A stretch of DNA of 64,000 bases from Panorpa germanica (GCA_963678705.1 OY783216.1:3534001-3598000), one strand, 5' to 3'. Shown: positions 12,848 to 24,173, counted from the first letter of the stretch. A program made the numbers and translations. The notes: generated by a model not told the origin, from the letters alone.

Positions 12848-12882
12848 CATCGTGACGATGTTTTTCTTATCGTCACGGTTTT
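12848..12882 (+). repeat. Direct repeat flanking family A, right copy
   Basis: Matches 12175-12208 with a few differences: catcgtgacgatg, a T-run, then cgtcacggt instead of cgtcacagt. Confidence 0.6.
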
Positions 12883-13625
12883 TATCTTAGCTCCCACTAA
12901 GGGAGATATTGTCAATCAACCATTGTTACCCATCATTTTTCAAACTAGATAAAATAGATGTCGCGAGAGTAAAGGTCTGTAAGATTTAATAAACATGCAT
13001 TTAAGACACAAAACGTCATTTGTTTCGCAGCTACATAGAAAACCTTTTTTTTAATTAATGTTAATTTATGAACATAAAAACTACATTTTAAAAATTAATT
13101 ATTTTTAATAACATATATTTAATTCTTTACATTGTAAATAAAGAAACTAAGTGAAATATAATAGCAGAGTGCGAGTATAATATGCAACATGATAATACAG
13201 TGGAAAAAATATTAATATCCGAGGTCATTGCTTAAAATAGGAAGTTCACAATCCAGGGCACCGGCAAGTGAAAACAACTTAACGTAAATTAAAAACATGT
13301 TGGTTGCTCGTACTGGTACTGGTACTGGTACTGCTGGTAATGTAGATAACAGAAACAATACTTTAGCGACACGCAAAGAATGAAAGAAACATGTTCCAGT
13401 GTTGTTGTGTCACGAAATTTATTATTTAACTAAGGTTTAATTAATAAATCATTTAGTCATTAACATTACTTCTATCCTAAAGTTTATCATCTGAAAATTA
13501 GTACCTTTTTAGGTTATAAAATAAAATTCAGTTATAACAACTTCAAATACGAAGGAATTAATTTTGAATTTAATCGCTTTATAATTATGTCAAGAATAAT
13601 GAGGGTTTATCTTCTGTAATATATT
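12883..13625. other. AT-rich spacer with TACTGG microsatellite
   Basis: A short hexamer tract (TACTGG)n of about four units lies at 13310-13333. No gene was recognised. Confidence 0.5.
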
Positions 13626-14386
13626 TTAAGGAGGTATAGGACGTTAACGTATATGATGAAAACGTTGTGAAATTTTGAGGGTCGATACAAATAGTTAAAA
13701 TACATGCTGTCTCAAAATTTTAGAGACTTAGGGTTTATAGTTTTCTTTTTCTACATGATTAAAAATAGTCATTTTCCGTACAAATCATAATGTTTAGCTC
13801 AATTTCACAACATAATATAACTTTTAACTATAAAAAAAATGGAGACACGGCTTTCAAAAACTAGGTGTATATAAAAGAATCTTATCTGTAGCTATTGCAA
13901 AAAAGAAAATTATCAAAAGGATACCTATTTACGAAAATATTTAAATAAAACCAGTAAGAAACAGTAAATGTGGGTTATGAGCCGGCAACGTTGCAAATGC
14001 CAATTTGAGCGGGAAATTCAAAATCTCAATAAATATTATATAAAATATAACAATTTATTTGTCGAAGAACCAAATCACGCATGCGTTAACACAATTTACA
14101 GCGTTGCCAAATTTATTATTCCTTTTTTAAAATATTTAATTTGAATTTAAATTGAATTAATATAAATTTGATATCAATTATAAGTAATTTTTCATTTATT
14201 AAACTATTATATGCATACAAAAATCATTTTAACAAGCAAAAAGCAGTTTGATAAGGAATTGAAAAATTCATTTTCAAAGATACAATCCTAATATTTGCTC
14301 GCCCCTCATGTACTTCGTATTTTGCATTTCGTATTACCGAGAGATAAAATTTTTCCATTGACGGTACGTCCTGTACCTCCTTAATG
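13626..14386 (-). mobile_element. Family C full element flanked by TTAA (piggyBac-like MITE)
   Basis: TTAA occurs at both edges (13626-13629 and 14383-14386), immediately followed by the inverted termini GGAGGTATAGGACGT and, read inward from the right, GGAGGTACAGGACGT. The element is about 755 bp between the TTAA sites, and the same size and termini recur at 35982-36742 in the opposite orientation. TTAA target sites are the hallmark of piggyBac and a few related groups. Assignment to piggyBac is an inference, because the termini do not start with the CCC usual in that family. There is no transposase ORF. Confidence 0.88.
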
Positions 14387-14534
14387 GTTCCTATGTTTTA
14401 AGTTCTACGATATTGTACTCAAGCATTTGTCGTGAAGATTATGAGGTTGTCACGCATAAGAAGCTAAAAAATAGTTAAATTTATATCTCATTCACCTCAA
14501 ACACTCGCTATCAAATAGCAGAAAGCATTTTCGG
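14387..14534. other. Short spacer, nothing recognised
   Basis: Unremarkable sequence between family C and the SINE-like patch. Confidence 0.4.
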
Positions 14535-14660
14535 TGATGTAGTAGTTAGTGTCGCTCTCCCAATTCCCAATAAACCGAGTTCGAACCTGATCTAAGTCAT
14601 GTCATACTTGGGGACATATTATACATTCACCCACTTCTGAGTTAGACTATCTTAACTCAG
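14535..14660 (+). repeat. Possible tRNA-derived SINE head
   Basis: An A-box-like tagttagtgtcg starts near 14543, and a good B box, GTTCGAACC at 14579-14587, matches GWTCRANNC. The spacing of about 36 bp is in the range for pol III genes. No cloverleaf could be folded by eye and no second copy was seen in the window, so this is a candidate only. Confidence 0.3.
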
Positions 14661-15539
14661 GGGGACTGAACTACTGAATCCTACAGCAATAAATTACGTT
14701 ATCGTGCGAATTCCAAACACAGACATTGAAACTATAGTAAACCATATCATAAAATAAGACTACAACTTTATCAGGAAATCTTATCCAATGCTTTATCCGA
14801 TAAGTAATAAAATAATTGCAAAATTCAAGCTGATATAATGTTGTTTTAGCACGCAATATGTCGGTAAGGAAATAATTTATTTGAACAAAATGTAACTCAT
14901 ACGAGTATGTATCACCTGGTTAAATGGATATGGTCTTCTATATAGAACTATAGCGAAAATTATAGTAAGGTCAACGACCTTCTAAAATTACCGAAGTGTA
15001 ACAATTTGACATGCTTATGTTTTACAAATTTGTTTAAAAATAGAAAAATACACACATTGTACATTATTTTATTGTTATTGTTCATGCTCGAATGTTATTA
15101 TATCACTGTCGTGCATGGGCGCCGGGAGGAGAGTGCAAGGGGGCGCACTTGAATCCCCCCGCCATATGTAAAGTAATCCAAATAATCAAATTTTTATATG
15201 TATACCGCCTATTAAATATTGAGTAAGTTCTGTCTAGCCTCATTTGTTTTTAAACAAAGTTGAAAACGTTGAATTTTACTGTAGTATATCATTTTTATAA
15301 ATTATATCTTTAAACCTGCCTATGCCCAAATACAACTCATCCATTGTTTGAATATTTGTTGCACAACATTTTGTATTTCTATTTTATAATACACAACGTT
15401 ATTTTTATATCAATACTTTTTTAAATTCGTTATCGTTTTTTGTCTGCACTTTGAATGATTCAGCGCATGCAATATCTAGGTTTGACCAGTGTTTATTGTT
15501 CATTGTCCACTCTGGAAATGAAAATGAACGTATAATGTA
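14661..15539. other. AT-rich spacer with one GC-rich patch
   Basis: A patch at about 15115-15170 (gcgccgggaggag followed by a C-run) resembles a degenerate end of a DNA transposon, but no partner end was found. No gene recognised. Confidence 0.35.
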
Positions 15540-16030
15540 GAAAAATAGTTTTAATGTTCTCACACATAGCTTTTTCAGACTCGGTGCCCTCTCTAGCTCA
15601 AAATCTACTAAACCGATTCTTTTGAAATTTTGCACACTCTTTCTTTACATAAATGTCGAGGTAACGCTGTATTTAAAATAACAAAGTTTCTGATTTTTGT
15701 CATGAAAAATCGGTATTTTGACTTTCAAGTGCTGTAAAAAATTGAAAAATCAATAAAAAAAAAGAAAACTCGACAGCGTTACCTGCAGAAACTTATCAAC
15801 TAATGAAATCATTTTGGTTTTTCTATTTTAGAAAATCCAGTGATGAGTTATGAGTGACATCGCAATGTTAGTTTTATTGTGACGTCAGTGGAGATTCGCT
15901 GTCAATGCCTCATTTCTTGACATTTATTTATGAAAATTTCACAAAGTATTCTTCAAATGTCATTTTATCATGTAGTAATTATAGAAATAATTATATATTA
16001 ACTGTGTTGTCAAAAATCATTATCGAACAT
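15540..16030 (+). repeat. Foldback structure, left arm
   Basis: About 490 bp that recurs inverted at 16840-17330. Matching blocks include ctctagctcaaaatctact, the gcagaaacttatcaactaat block, ccagtgatgagttatgagt and aatgaggcattgacagcgaa (in inverse). Inside the arm is a nested inverted pair: aggtaacgctg near 15660 and cagcgttacct near 15772. Arms differ by scattered substitutions and small indels. The minus-strand ORF at 15405-15635 covers the outer part but is not conserved in the other arm. Confidence 0.8.
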
Positions 16031-16839
16031 ATGCTTCTTTTTTATCGTTTTGACCTTATCCTTCCCTTAATTTAAGGCTTTATTTTTATAAGTTGCTACG
16101 ATCTTTGTCGTTCCACAAGAAAAAGAAACACTCTTTCTGGAATTTCTTTCTAGGAGACTAGCCTTAATACCAAGTGGTAGTTCTACCTACATTTGCAACA
16201 TTTTCATACATTTTTATGTCCAAACATACTAGTACATAAAATAATGAGTCACTGGTTTAACATTTCGCTTGTATCAATAATATTCCCACAACAAGTCCAA
16301 TGTGATTTAAATAAGTGTTAATAAAAACCAGTTTGACTGCAAAACAGCTTTCAATTGCAATCACATAACGAAAGATTAGTTAATCGGCTTGTTAAAAGCA
16401 ATACATTTAAATATACACAAGAAATTTGATCTAATTACTATGTAAATTACTTTTAAACAAATTTAACGAGTTAAATTGATTACATGTCTATATCTTCTAT
16501 GCGCTGGCATTATTTCATTTCTCTTTTTGTTGATAATGAAAGTGTTACACAATTCATAATTGCCAAGTGCAGCTGGATCGCGACGTTGTTATTATTATAA
16601 TAATAATCGTGGCTTGTCTTTAGTGCCTACTGCTTTCACTGGATAATAATATAACAAAGCAGCTGGTACATTAATATGTGGGTGGTAACCGCCTATTCAG
16701 TAAATTGTGTTTCTGAATCTGACTCATTACTAATGATGCAAAAATTTCCAATACAAAAATTTCTAGTTATGGTAAGACTATAAAATTTGAAAAAATATAT
16801 ATACATATATATGTAAGATTGAAAAATGAAGTATATTTT

Positions 16840-17330
16840 CGATAATGTTTTTTGACAACGCAGTTAATATATAATTATTTCTATAATTACTACATCATAA
16901 AATAACATTTAAAGAATACTTTGTGAAATTTGCATAAATAAATATCAAGAAATGAGGCATTGACAGCGAATCTCCGCTGACGTTACAAAAAGAAGTAACA
17001 TTGCGGTGCCACTCATAACTCATCACTGGATTTTCTGAAATCGAAAATCCAAACTGATTTCATTAGTTGATAAGTTTCTGCAGGTAACGCTGACGAGTCT
17101 TTTTTTTATTGATTTTTCAATTTTTTACAACACCTATTTTTCATGAAAAAAATCAGAAACTTTGTTATTTTAAAATACATTAAAATTAAAAAAAACTCGA
17201 CAGCGTTACCTCGGAATTTATGTAAAGAAGGAGAAAAGAATCGGTCCAGTAGATTTTGAGCTAGAGAGGAAACCGACTCTGAAAAAGCCATGTGTGAGAA
17301 ACCGAATTTAAAAGTTTCAAAGAAACACGA
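16840..17330 (-). repeat. Foldback structure, right arm
   Basis: Inverted copy of 15540-16030. The same internal order is read backwards: a caacgcagttaatatata block, then agaatactttgtgaaattt, the aatgaggcattgacagcgaa block, the ctgcaggtaacgctg block, and at the outer edge the ttttgagctagag block. An additional aactcgacagcgttacct occurs near 17195, so the small nested inverted repeat is present here too. Confidence 0.8.
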
Positions 17331-17734
17331 AAGCAGACCAGAGAGATGAAGACTTAGAACTCTATATCTCCGACAGTTTTAGTCCAATCGACAATAAACT
17401 TAATATCTTGTTCTTTAATATAAATAAATAAAGAAAATATGAAAAAAAGAAAAGTTGAAACCTTACGGCTTGGTTGAGCAGCTAGAACTCAGAAGTTAGA
17501 AGCTAAAGCGACCTAAAAACTCAACGTTTGTAATATAATTGTAAGGATCATGGCTATGATATTTGGCAACAGTTAATAAATTCTATTGATCGATTATTAC
17601 AGCCTCAATTGGATTATAAGGATTGAAAACAACACTCTCTTTCTTCCTTCCTTCACGGTCGAGAATTTAGTAAAATTAAAAGTGGGTTGAATGTAATTTT
17701 GCAACAAAATAATAATGTGTCAGAGAAATTGAAT
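17331..17734. other. AT-rich spacer, nothing recognised
   Basis: No gene, shared repeat or structured element seen. Confidence 0.4.
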
Positions 17735-18125
17735 ATTCAGTATTATTTTATTTTATTGTTCGCCTTTCGGCTTTACAATCTACATTCTCAATACATACTT
17801 CAAATTACAATCAAATTTACATTATTCTCCACCAGCTTATTTATTCTCCTGTTCTTCCTTTCCTTATTACTATTTCCGCCATCCACCTCTTTCCTTCACT
17901 GCCTCCCTTTAATAGCTGCCCAATATTCCTTTCGCTCGCTACTTTTTCCTTACACTCAAACTTAATGTGCTCCAGTGTTTCGTCCTCCGCTCCACACATT
18001 CTACACTTTCTTTCCTCACTACTTTCCCAGTATCTGTTTCCTTTTTCCTCATTTCCCAATCTAAACCTTGCTGTTCTTCTTATGTGTTTTATGTCTTTTT
18101 CTATAAGGTACTGAGGCACATTATT
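17735..18125 (-). pseudogene. Non-LTR retrotransposon, C-terminal fragment and 3' end (lineage 2)
   Basis: The minus-strand ORF at 17841-18119 gives 92 residues with the pattern RRTARFRLGNEEKGNRYW, then CRMCGAEDETLEHIKFEC: a CxxC-x(7)-H-x(4)-C zinc knuckle. It ends with a basic tail containing GKRWMAEI. This is the terminal part of ORF2 of R1/jockey-like elements. The 3' UTR contains gattgtaaagccgaaaggc and ends in an ATAAA-type tail near 17735. No reverse transcriptase or endonuclease region remains, so it is a 5'-truncated copy. The same lineage occurs at 21505-22138, 30240-30970, 50930-51575 and 61505-61880. The overlapping plus-strand frames are shadows. Confidence 0.85.
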
Positions 18126-18616
18126 GAGAAATTGAATATATTACAATAACAATTGCTAGCTTATCAATACCAGTGATCTGTTTTAATAAACGTGTCAATA
18201 TCTGACTAATCTAAAATATTCTAAACTTGATATTATCTCACAAGACACGCTACGGATGTTGAAATAAGCCAAAGTATTTTCTAATTTTATTTTATAGCAT
18301 TGTTGCACATAATCCATTAATCTTCGAGAGTTCAGAGTGCCCTTAGGTGTTTCTTTCTAGTAATAATGCAGCTGCAATTGTCGGCACTTCGCAGTCACCA
18401 CTATGTGTCATTATCATCTAGCAATCCGTGCATGCACTATTGCACTTCATTCGTGCATTTATTATTTATGCAAATTGCTCGAGGCGCGAGTCTGCTGACT
18501 AGGGGGCGTGTTAGGCTATTTGTATCTCATGCGGAGCGAAGTATACGGTAGATGAATTCAAGAATGTTTTTAGATACATCGATTTGATCAGTCAGAATGT
18601 TCTTCTCATAGGATAA
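18126..18616. other. Spacer, no gene recognised
   Basis: A small plus-strand ORF at 18366-18551 (61 residues) lies in a slightly GC-richer patch. It shows no domain and no copy elsewhere in the window. Confidence 0.35.
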
Positions 18617-19237
18617 GGTCTGTCTCAGTATGGGACCGTATTTAAGCGACGGCGTATTCGGACGTAAATCGGCGGATTGGATGAGCTACAAAGCAAACCG
18701 CCTATGTGTGTCACAGATGTCTGTAGTCGTGTATTAGGGGGTGTATTGGAGTTCTTTAGCACTTATATAATTTATCATGAGAGCAAACTTTAACTTTAAT
18801 TTTTATCGATACACTACTGGTATTAAAATGACTTTAGCATTTATTATATATCTGAGTTCTGGTTGTCGTGAATTTAAATTTAGTTCTATCGTATCGTTGT
18901 CCATGATTTACTGAAATACAAACATAAACTGAAGCATGCAGAACATACTCGTCATAAGCCGATGTCGCCGATATATCTCATTTGAACCGTATTGCAGCGT
19001 AATAACAAGCGATCTTAGGTATCGTTGTAGTAGTGGTAACGCTTGGATAAAATTCGCCTTTATACGGTTCTAATGTGCGAGGTAGTGCCGCCCGTATTCG
19101 GACTGCTTTGTAGCGTGCAGTTTGAGAGCTCCAGAGCGATCTCATTACATTTACATGGTTCAGATAGGTAAAGCGTAGTAGCCCGTATACGTCCGGCAGA
19201 AATTCGCTTAAATACGGTGCCATACTGAGACAGGCCT
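18617..19237. mobile_element. Harbinger/Tourist-like element, right arm intact, left arm diverged
   Basis: The left edge is GGTCTGTCTCAGTATGG and the right edge read inward is GGCCTGTCTCAGTATGG. Each is bounded by TAA (18614-18616 and 19238-19240), a 3-bp TWA duplication typical of PIF/Harbinger. The right ~270 bp match the arms of 62759-63309, including the frame at 18978-19223 on the minus strand (MAPYLSEFLPDVYGLL...). The left arm is recognisable only for about 80-100 bp and the middle is unrelated. That 81-codon frame is a by-product of the repeat arm, not a gene. Confidence 0.8.
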
Positions 19238-20074
19238 AAAGGGACAGTTCGCGTGAACCTGATCGTCTAAAAGCCACTGTTATTTAAAACTCATTTCGGT
19301 AAGTTTAATATGACTCATTTTACATTTGCAACATCATTTACAAAATTATATAAAACACTGCAATAAAAGAAATACTATGTGGAAGTATATAACAAGCTAA
19401 CAATACTCAAGGTTGAAATGCATTTATGTAAAAGTAAAAGGCTAATGACGTCTGTAAAAATAATCGCAACACCCCTCCCCACCTTCCATCTTCACAAGGT
19501 CTTCGAAAACACTGCGATATTTAAATGAAATGAGATCGATATGTTATTTATTAATTGTAGGTTGATGTTTGTAGCACGTTGCGTTAAATCACGGCGGATG
19601 TGGGTACCAGCATCACTTGTTTACATTTTTATGTATGTTATTAACAGAGGTGGATTAGGACAGCTCCAGAAACTAGACGGTAACATTTTATGAGCCCCTA
19701 TACATGTGCTATAAAAATGAAACATATTATACAACTTTATATAAATTTTCTACTTAATTTCTCTCGGTTTTAGAACCTACAATATTCTCTAATTCATCTT
19801 GCTCCATATATAACATTGCCATACCATTTAAGCCTTCTTTTGATAACTACTTCTTAAATAGATCTTTTTCTCTTTAACTCTGAGACAGATCTTTCGTCTA
19901 ATGCATGACGAATAGGAATAATTAAAAAGGTTTTTCAAATAATTTCCATGTTTCGAAAAGTTGTTGTTTTTAATTTGTCTTATTTTCAAAAACTATAAAA
20001 ACTATTACAATTCATTATCAAATTGCTTAATATCTATGTCAATTTTATAGATTTCTTTTAATTTTTCCATACAG
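19238..20074. other. AT-rich spacer with possible hAT end
   Basis: A CAGAGGTGGATTAGGAC-like patch at about 19644-19663 resembles a hAT terminus, but no partner is seen. Just before 20075 there is a pyrimidine-rich stretch ending in ccatacag, a good splice acceptor. Confidence 0.4.
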
Positions 20075-20233
20075 TTAAAATATAAGCAAACAAACAAATT
20101 TAAAGTAGAAAAAGATGGCATGTTCCCCTTACACGGAATTGTAAAAGAACCAAGCAACTTAGAATATGTTCAATACGGTCCTTGGTATTTACAAAACACC
20201 TATGCAAAGAAACTAAATCATTTCACAATGCAG
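20075..20233 (+). pseudogene. Exon-like block 1 of an unrecognised (probably decayed) gene
   Basis: This 159-bp stretch is open throughout in one frame (53 codons). It is bounded exactly by a strong acceptor (pyrimidine tract ending ccatacag at 20074) and a consensus donor (CAG|gtatgt at 20234). The composition looks coding: the deduced peptide contains FKVEKDGMFPLHGIV, then LEYVQYGPWYLQNTY and KLNHFTMQ. That has more Trp, Pro, Gly and His than expected by chance in AT-rich DNA. I do not recognise the family. The exon is symmetric in phase (0/0). The next block downstream (20281-20436) is open but has an in-frame stop just upstream and no clear acceptor, so the gene is likely broken. It could instead be a captured exon. 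Confidence 0.5.
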
Positions 20234-20280
20234 GTATGTATAATTAATCAAAGTAACAGATTTCTTTGTAATACGATAAT

Positions 20281-20445
20281 TTATCGGGCACTAATCTGAC
20301 AGTGTCTGTGGACAAACGCCCATTTGCTGCAGATCCTTGGTGCAATAATAATCCTGATTTCGGACCGAATATGACACCATTGCAGACTTTTCAGCAATAT
20401 TCTAAATTTGTATGCAGACATGCAGAGCACAGAACCTAAATTCAC
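20281..20445 (+). pseudogene. Exon-like block 2 of the same unrecognised gene
   Basis: An open stretch from 20281 reads LSGTNLTVSVDKRPFAADPW, then a Cys-Asn-rich segment ending near QQYSKFVC. It meets a stop at 20437-20439, shortly before a consensus donor (cac|gtaagt at 20446). Upstream there is an in-frame TAA and no AG acceptor between it and 20281. The reading frame of a real exon would therefore have been shifted or lost. The composition is clearly unlike the surrounding AT-rich DNA. Linkage to the preceding block is inferred from proximity and strand only. Function unknown. Confidence 0.4.
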
Positions 20446-20449
20446 GTAA

Positions 20450-20650
20450 GTAAATTTCAGAAAATTTATCTAATTTTATTATAACCTCACAATATGCATT
20501 TAAGTAACTAAATAACTAAAAACGTGAGTTCTAACGACTTTAAATACCAACTATGCTGGCCGTTACTCCTACAGCGATATCTATTGCGTTCATGAGTATA
20601 TGTTTTCACTGAACTGTTTTACCGACAGATAATTTATCTGGTAAAATATA
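20450..20650 (-). repeat. Dispersed repeat G, copy 1
   Basis: Similar over about 200 bp to 26040-26230 and, inverted, to 40380-40560. Shared blocks include a gtgagttc / aaataccaact core, gcgttcatgagtatatgttt and a cgacaga block. It starts right after the donor of the exon-like block at 20446. Its orientation is opposite to 40380-40560. Confidence 0.55.
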
Positions 20651-21504
20651 TTTAAATCCACAGGCTGTAAAAGAACTAACAAGTGTTTCTCTTATTGCGT
20701 TTCAATTCAATGCAATCAATTGCATATGCGTACGACAAGTATATGCATGTAATAAATAATGCGTTGATTCACAATTTACCACATGTAAACAACTACTTGT
20801 ACAATCTGCCGCACTTGTTCAATATAACCTCAATAAATCTAAAATTATCCCCATATGTCTCATCTGCAACAAATTCAAATTCTATTACCAAGTCAATTCT
20901 TGTAATAATTTGTATTATTTATGATTTCTGCGTTTCGTGATATAATGTGATACGATTTTCGTGATATTAATAACATTGTTATGCATCTTGAAGTATTAAT
21001 AATAGCTTGTTAAAGTATTGTAAATAAATCGGCATGGCATAACTGACTGTCACGATAGTTGTAAATAGCTTCCAAGTGTTAGAGAGACTGACACGCAAGT
21101 TGGTTCATATTTGCCAATAGATCTATTCACAATAGACTCTATTGTGTAAATACTAATATCTGAACGGCGGATCTGATCTGATTTAGGGTATCATTTATGA
21201 CTTCAAAAGATCATAATATCTGAAGAAAAGAAGAAAAGGTTCTCTTCAAAATCGAATGGGTATCAGCTGACTAATATAATCAATGTGACCTAAATACAAC
21301 GGTTTGTGACATATTTTTATATCCTTTTAACATAATCAATTTCATACTTTTGAGAAAAATGTTTTTATTAATTAGTTTGTATAAGCTGTTAAAATTCAAG
21401 GATAAAGAAACTAACTTATGCTTATTTGATAATAAAGAAATGAAATTCTAATTTAAATCAATAGATAATTGATTTCTAATTATACTTTCGTTACGTTACG
21501 TTAT
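20651..21504. other. AT-rich spacer, no gene recognised
   Basis: A plus-strand ORF at 20683-20940 (85 residues) is rich in Ile, Asn, Tyr and His, as expected of AT-rich noncoding DNA. No domain and no copy elsewhere. Confidence 0.35.
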
Positions 21505-22138
21505 TATAAATAAGCTGGTGGAGAATAATGAATTGGCAGAATCCCTGATACTGGAGTATGAGATGGTCGTCTAATATTGATACTGGAAGGAATTGACTTT
21601 AGGGAAGAGAAAGGAAGTACTAAAACAGGCAATGAAGGGAAGCAGGAGAAAGAAAGAAGTAGCGAGGAAACAGGTATACTTCAGCCTAGAAAAATAGACT
21701 AGGGAATAGACCAGTACAGAAGGAAGACTAGGGAAAATGAAGGAAGAGGGTCAAGAGAAGAACAAGCAGAAAGTACGTTTGGAGATAAAAAGGTCTAGAA
21801 TAATGTAAATTTAATTGTCTGCGAAGTGACCGTCGTCCATATATAAAATCCAGTTATCTGGTCCAGCTCGTTATCTAGTTTGCATGGGGAACATGAAGAG
21901 AGAGGGTCAAGAGAAGAAGAAGCAGAAAGCACTGTTTGGAAGTACTAAAAGTCTAAAATAAGTTTTTAGTTTTAATAAATAAATTAAGTTTAGTTTTAGG
22001 AAAATAATTAGTTTTAAATAAAATTAGCAAGTTTAGTTTTAAGGCTGAATTGTTAAGATAGGAATGAAATGTAATAAGAAATAGAATACGGTAGATTGTA
22101 AAGCCGAAAGGCACACACAATTAACAATAAAAAAAAAA
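21505..22138 (+). mobile_element. Non-LTR retrotransposon 3' UTR copy (lineage 2)
   Basis: It begins with the aataagctggtggagaataa block, which in the copy at 17735-18125 lies in the 3' UTR. It continues with GA-rich repeats (agagggtcaagagaagaa twice, near 21748 and 21901). It ends with gattgtaaagccgaaaggc and an A-rich tail near 22120-22138. No coding part is recognisable. The doubled GA-rich block suggests an internal tandem duplication or two overlapping insertions. Confidence 0.75.
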
Positions 22139-22549
22139 ATATATAAATACGTTACGTTATTTAAATAATGTATTCATTGTAAAACACGTGCGTGTTATCC
22201 AGTGTAATTATTTACGTAAAGCAATATCTAAATTCATTACTTTTATCTTTTACAATCTGTATTACTTTACTATAAAACCAAATATAAAATTACTATGTAA
22301 TGTAATCACATCAAGCACGCATTTACGTCATCATCGAGAAAAAGGGAAGTCCTGTTTTATATTATAGATTATTGTGTTAAAATATTAGCTAAAAAATATA
22401 TACAACTTCTAGATAAGATAATTCAATTTTTGCTAATATTTGTTGTACTTGGAGGTTAGATTAATTCTAAATACATACATATACTTATGTGTACATTTAG
22501 ACAAAGACGACTTAGTTTTACAACTATTTATTTGTTTTTCTTGATTTCT
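22139..22549. other. AT-rich spacer, nothing recognised
   Basis: No gene or shared repeat found. Confidence 0.4.
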
Positions 22550-22745
22550 AGTTAACGCTTCACTCAATAAGTTCGTAGGATGACATATAGATAGCGTCAC
22601 TATTGACAAATCGATGATTTTGATGACAGTACCAACGACATGTGTCATGTGTCAACGTATAAACGTTATGTGTCAAGTTACAGTAGATTTAGTAATGCTA
22701 CAATCAAAGAACAATCTGAATTTCGTGTGTTAATAAAGGTGAGTG
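22550..22745 (+). pseudogene. Mariner relic, 5' end and transposase N-terminus
   Basis: It shares cgtaggatgacatatagat and the gccactattgacaaat-type block with 43190-43241, and tgtgtcaagttacagt-type sequence with 40090-40160. Near 22708 a short stretch reads EQSEFRVLIK, like the start of the transposase in 38655-39351 (MDQKQFRVLILHCFL). The frame ends after a few codons. This is a decayed remnant with no catalytic region. Confidence 0.6.
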
Positions 22746-23799
22746 AGGTGAGCACCTGCTACCTATGACATGGCCACGCTTTCATGCTATCAAGTACGCA
22801 TACGTTTTTAAGAAAATTTCAGCTTTGTTAAAACGACGTAAGTCTGAGATTTTACTTTAATAGTCATATCCGTATCTTAATGATTCTATGAGCTGCAGTC
22901 TGTTGCAGCGTATCGTTTAATGAGCTGTCGGAAGCTGAGTAATAAATTAAATCATGGCTAGATTGTTCCATTATCTATTCATTTACTTGTATTGACTGAT
23001 ACAGAAATAGTGCTAATTGTTATTAAATAATATAAGCTTTGTTATTTATTTTAAAGTAATTGTGTATTAAATTAATGCTTCTTAAGTTTAATGGAATTAT
23101 TATTTTAAATGGCTTAGTATTTAGTAAGCCAATTAAATTAAATTCTAATTCCCAAATTGATTTTTCAAAAACTTTATTTACCTTTTTGTAATCTGTGACA
23201 TTTCATTCTTATTTTCATGACCAATTTAAACGTGCGTGAATATTTATTTCTTGATCTTACATACGGGGACTCTTTTGGTTGTTACAAGGCTTTATTTTGA
23301 TTTACTGCATTACACTTTTGTTGTTAACACAAATCCAAGGAAATAAATGATTTAATTAAGGAAATTATACAAGGAGACAAATCTTCTCATTAACAAATGC
23401 GCTACAACTCATGTTTGAGAAATTTGCATATGTTTTGTACATCAGAAATAACAAAGTGACAGACGACAGCCTTCTCGTTGGCCGTTACGTACAGATGAAA
23501 AGTAACAGGCTTATACTGTGTTTTACAATGTCATATGATGCTGACACACACACACACAAACACGTTCAGACCTGTCATATTTAGTATAAGCGAAACAACA
23601 AAAGTTAGGTTATGAAACTCCTTATTTCTTATTATTTTTTATGCAAGTCTTATTTATTTGAAGTCAGTGTAAACATTTGACGTTTAAAATTATTAAGTAG
23701 GCAGCACTGTTCCTGCGGAATATTTAAATGAAGATATGGAAAGTATTCTTTCTTAATTCACTACTTGGAGCGCTGCTATCTCCGCTATATGCTTATATC
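22746..23799. other. AT-rich spacer with CA microsatellite
   Basis: An (AC)n tract lies at 23543-23562. No gene or shared repeat recognised. Confidence 0.45.
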
Positions 23800-24173
23800 T
23801 CTATGGCTATATGTATTTATATATTAAAATATCAAATATTATTTACAGCTATTTCAAGGAACAATAAAATTCCAATATTATGTCTGCCGTAACAGGGTTA
23901 AATAAAATAAAAACTTATTATTCTTTGACTTGACTTGATTATTTCGACTACCAACAGCTACAAAATATTACCACAGCACTGATCTACTCAACAAATAACT
24001 AACGTTAAAATGCATTTCGCGTCATACAAATGGCCGACATCTATAGCGCTAAAACTACAATTCAAATTTTTAATTGCTATATCTTCGTCAACATTCAATT
24101 TAATTTTATTCATTTAATTTTTCAATCAACAATTGAAAAATCGACACCTAAAAAATGAGTACACAACCCCATT
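23800..24173 (+). mobile_element. Family A, 5'-truncated copy
   Basis: Matches full copies from the atatgtatttatata block to the 3' terminus, which is mutated (gtacacaaccccatt). A ~25-bp deletion removes the cgccaatacacatttatt region. The 5' half is missing. Non-coding. Confidence 0.85.

Larger units (their letters stand above)
15540..17330. mobile_element. ~1.8-kb foldback-type element with ~480-bp inverted arms
   Basis: Arms at 15540-16030 and 16840-17330 enclose an ~810-bp AT-rich spacer without a gene. Long inverted terminal repeats around a unique centre are typical of foldback-like DNA elements. A rearranged inverted duplication of two solo copies is also possible. No target duplication was recognised at the outer edges and no transposase is encoded. 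Confidence 0.6.
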
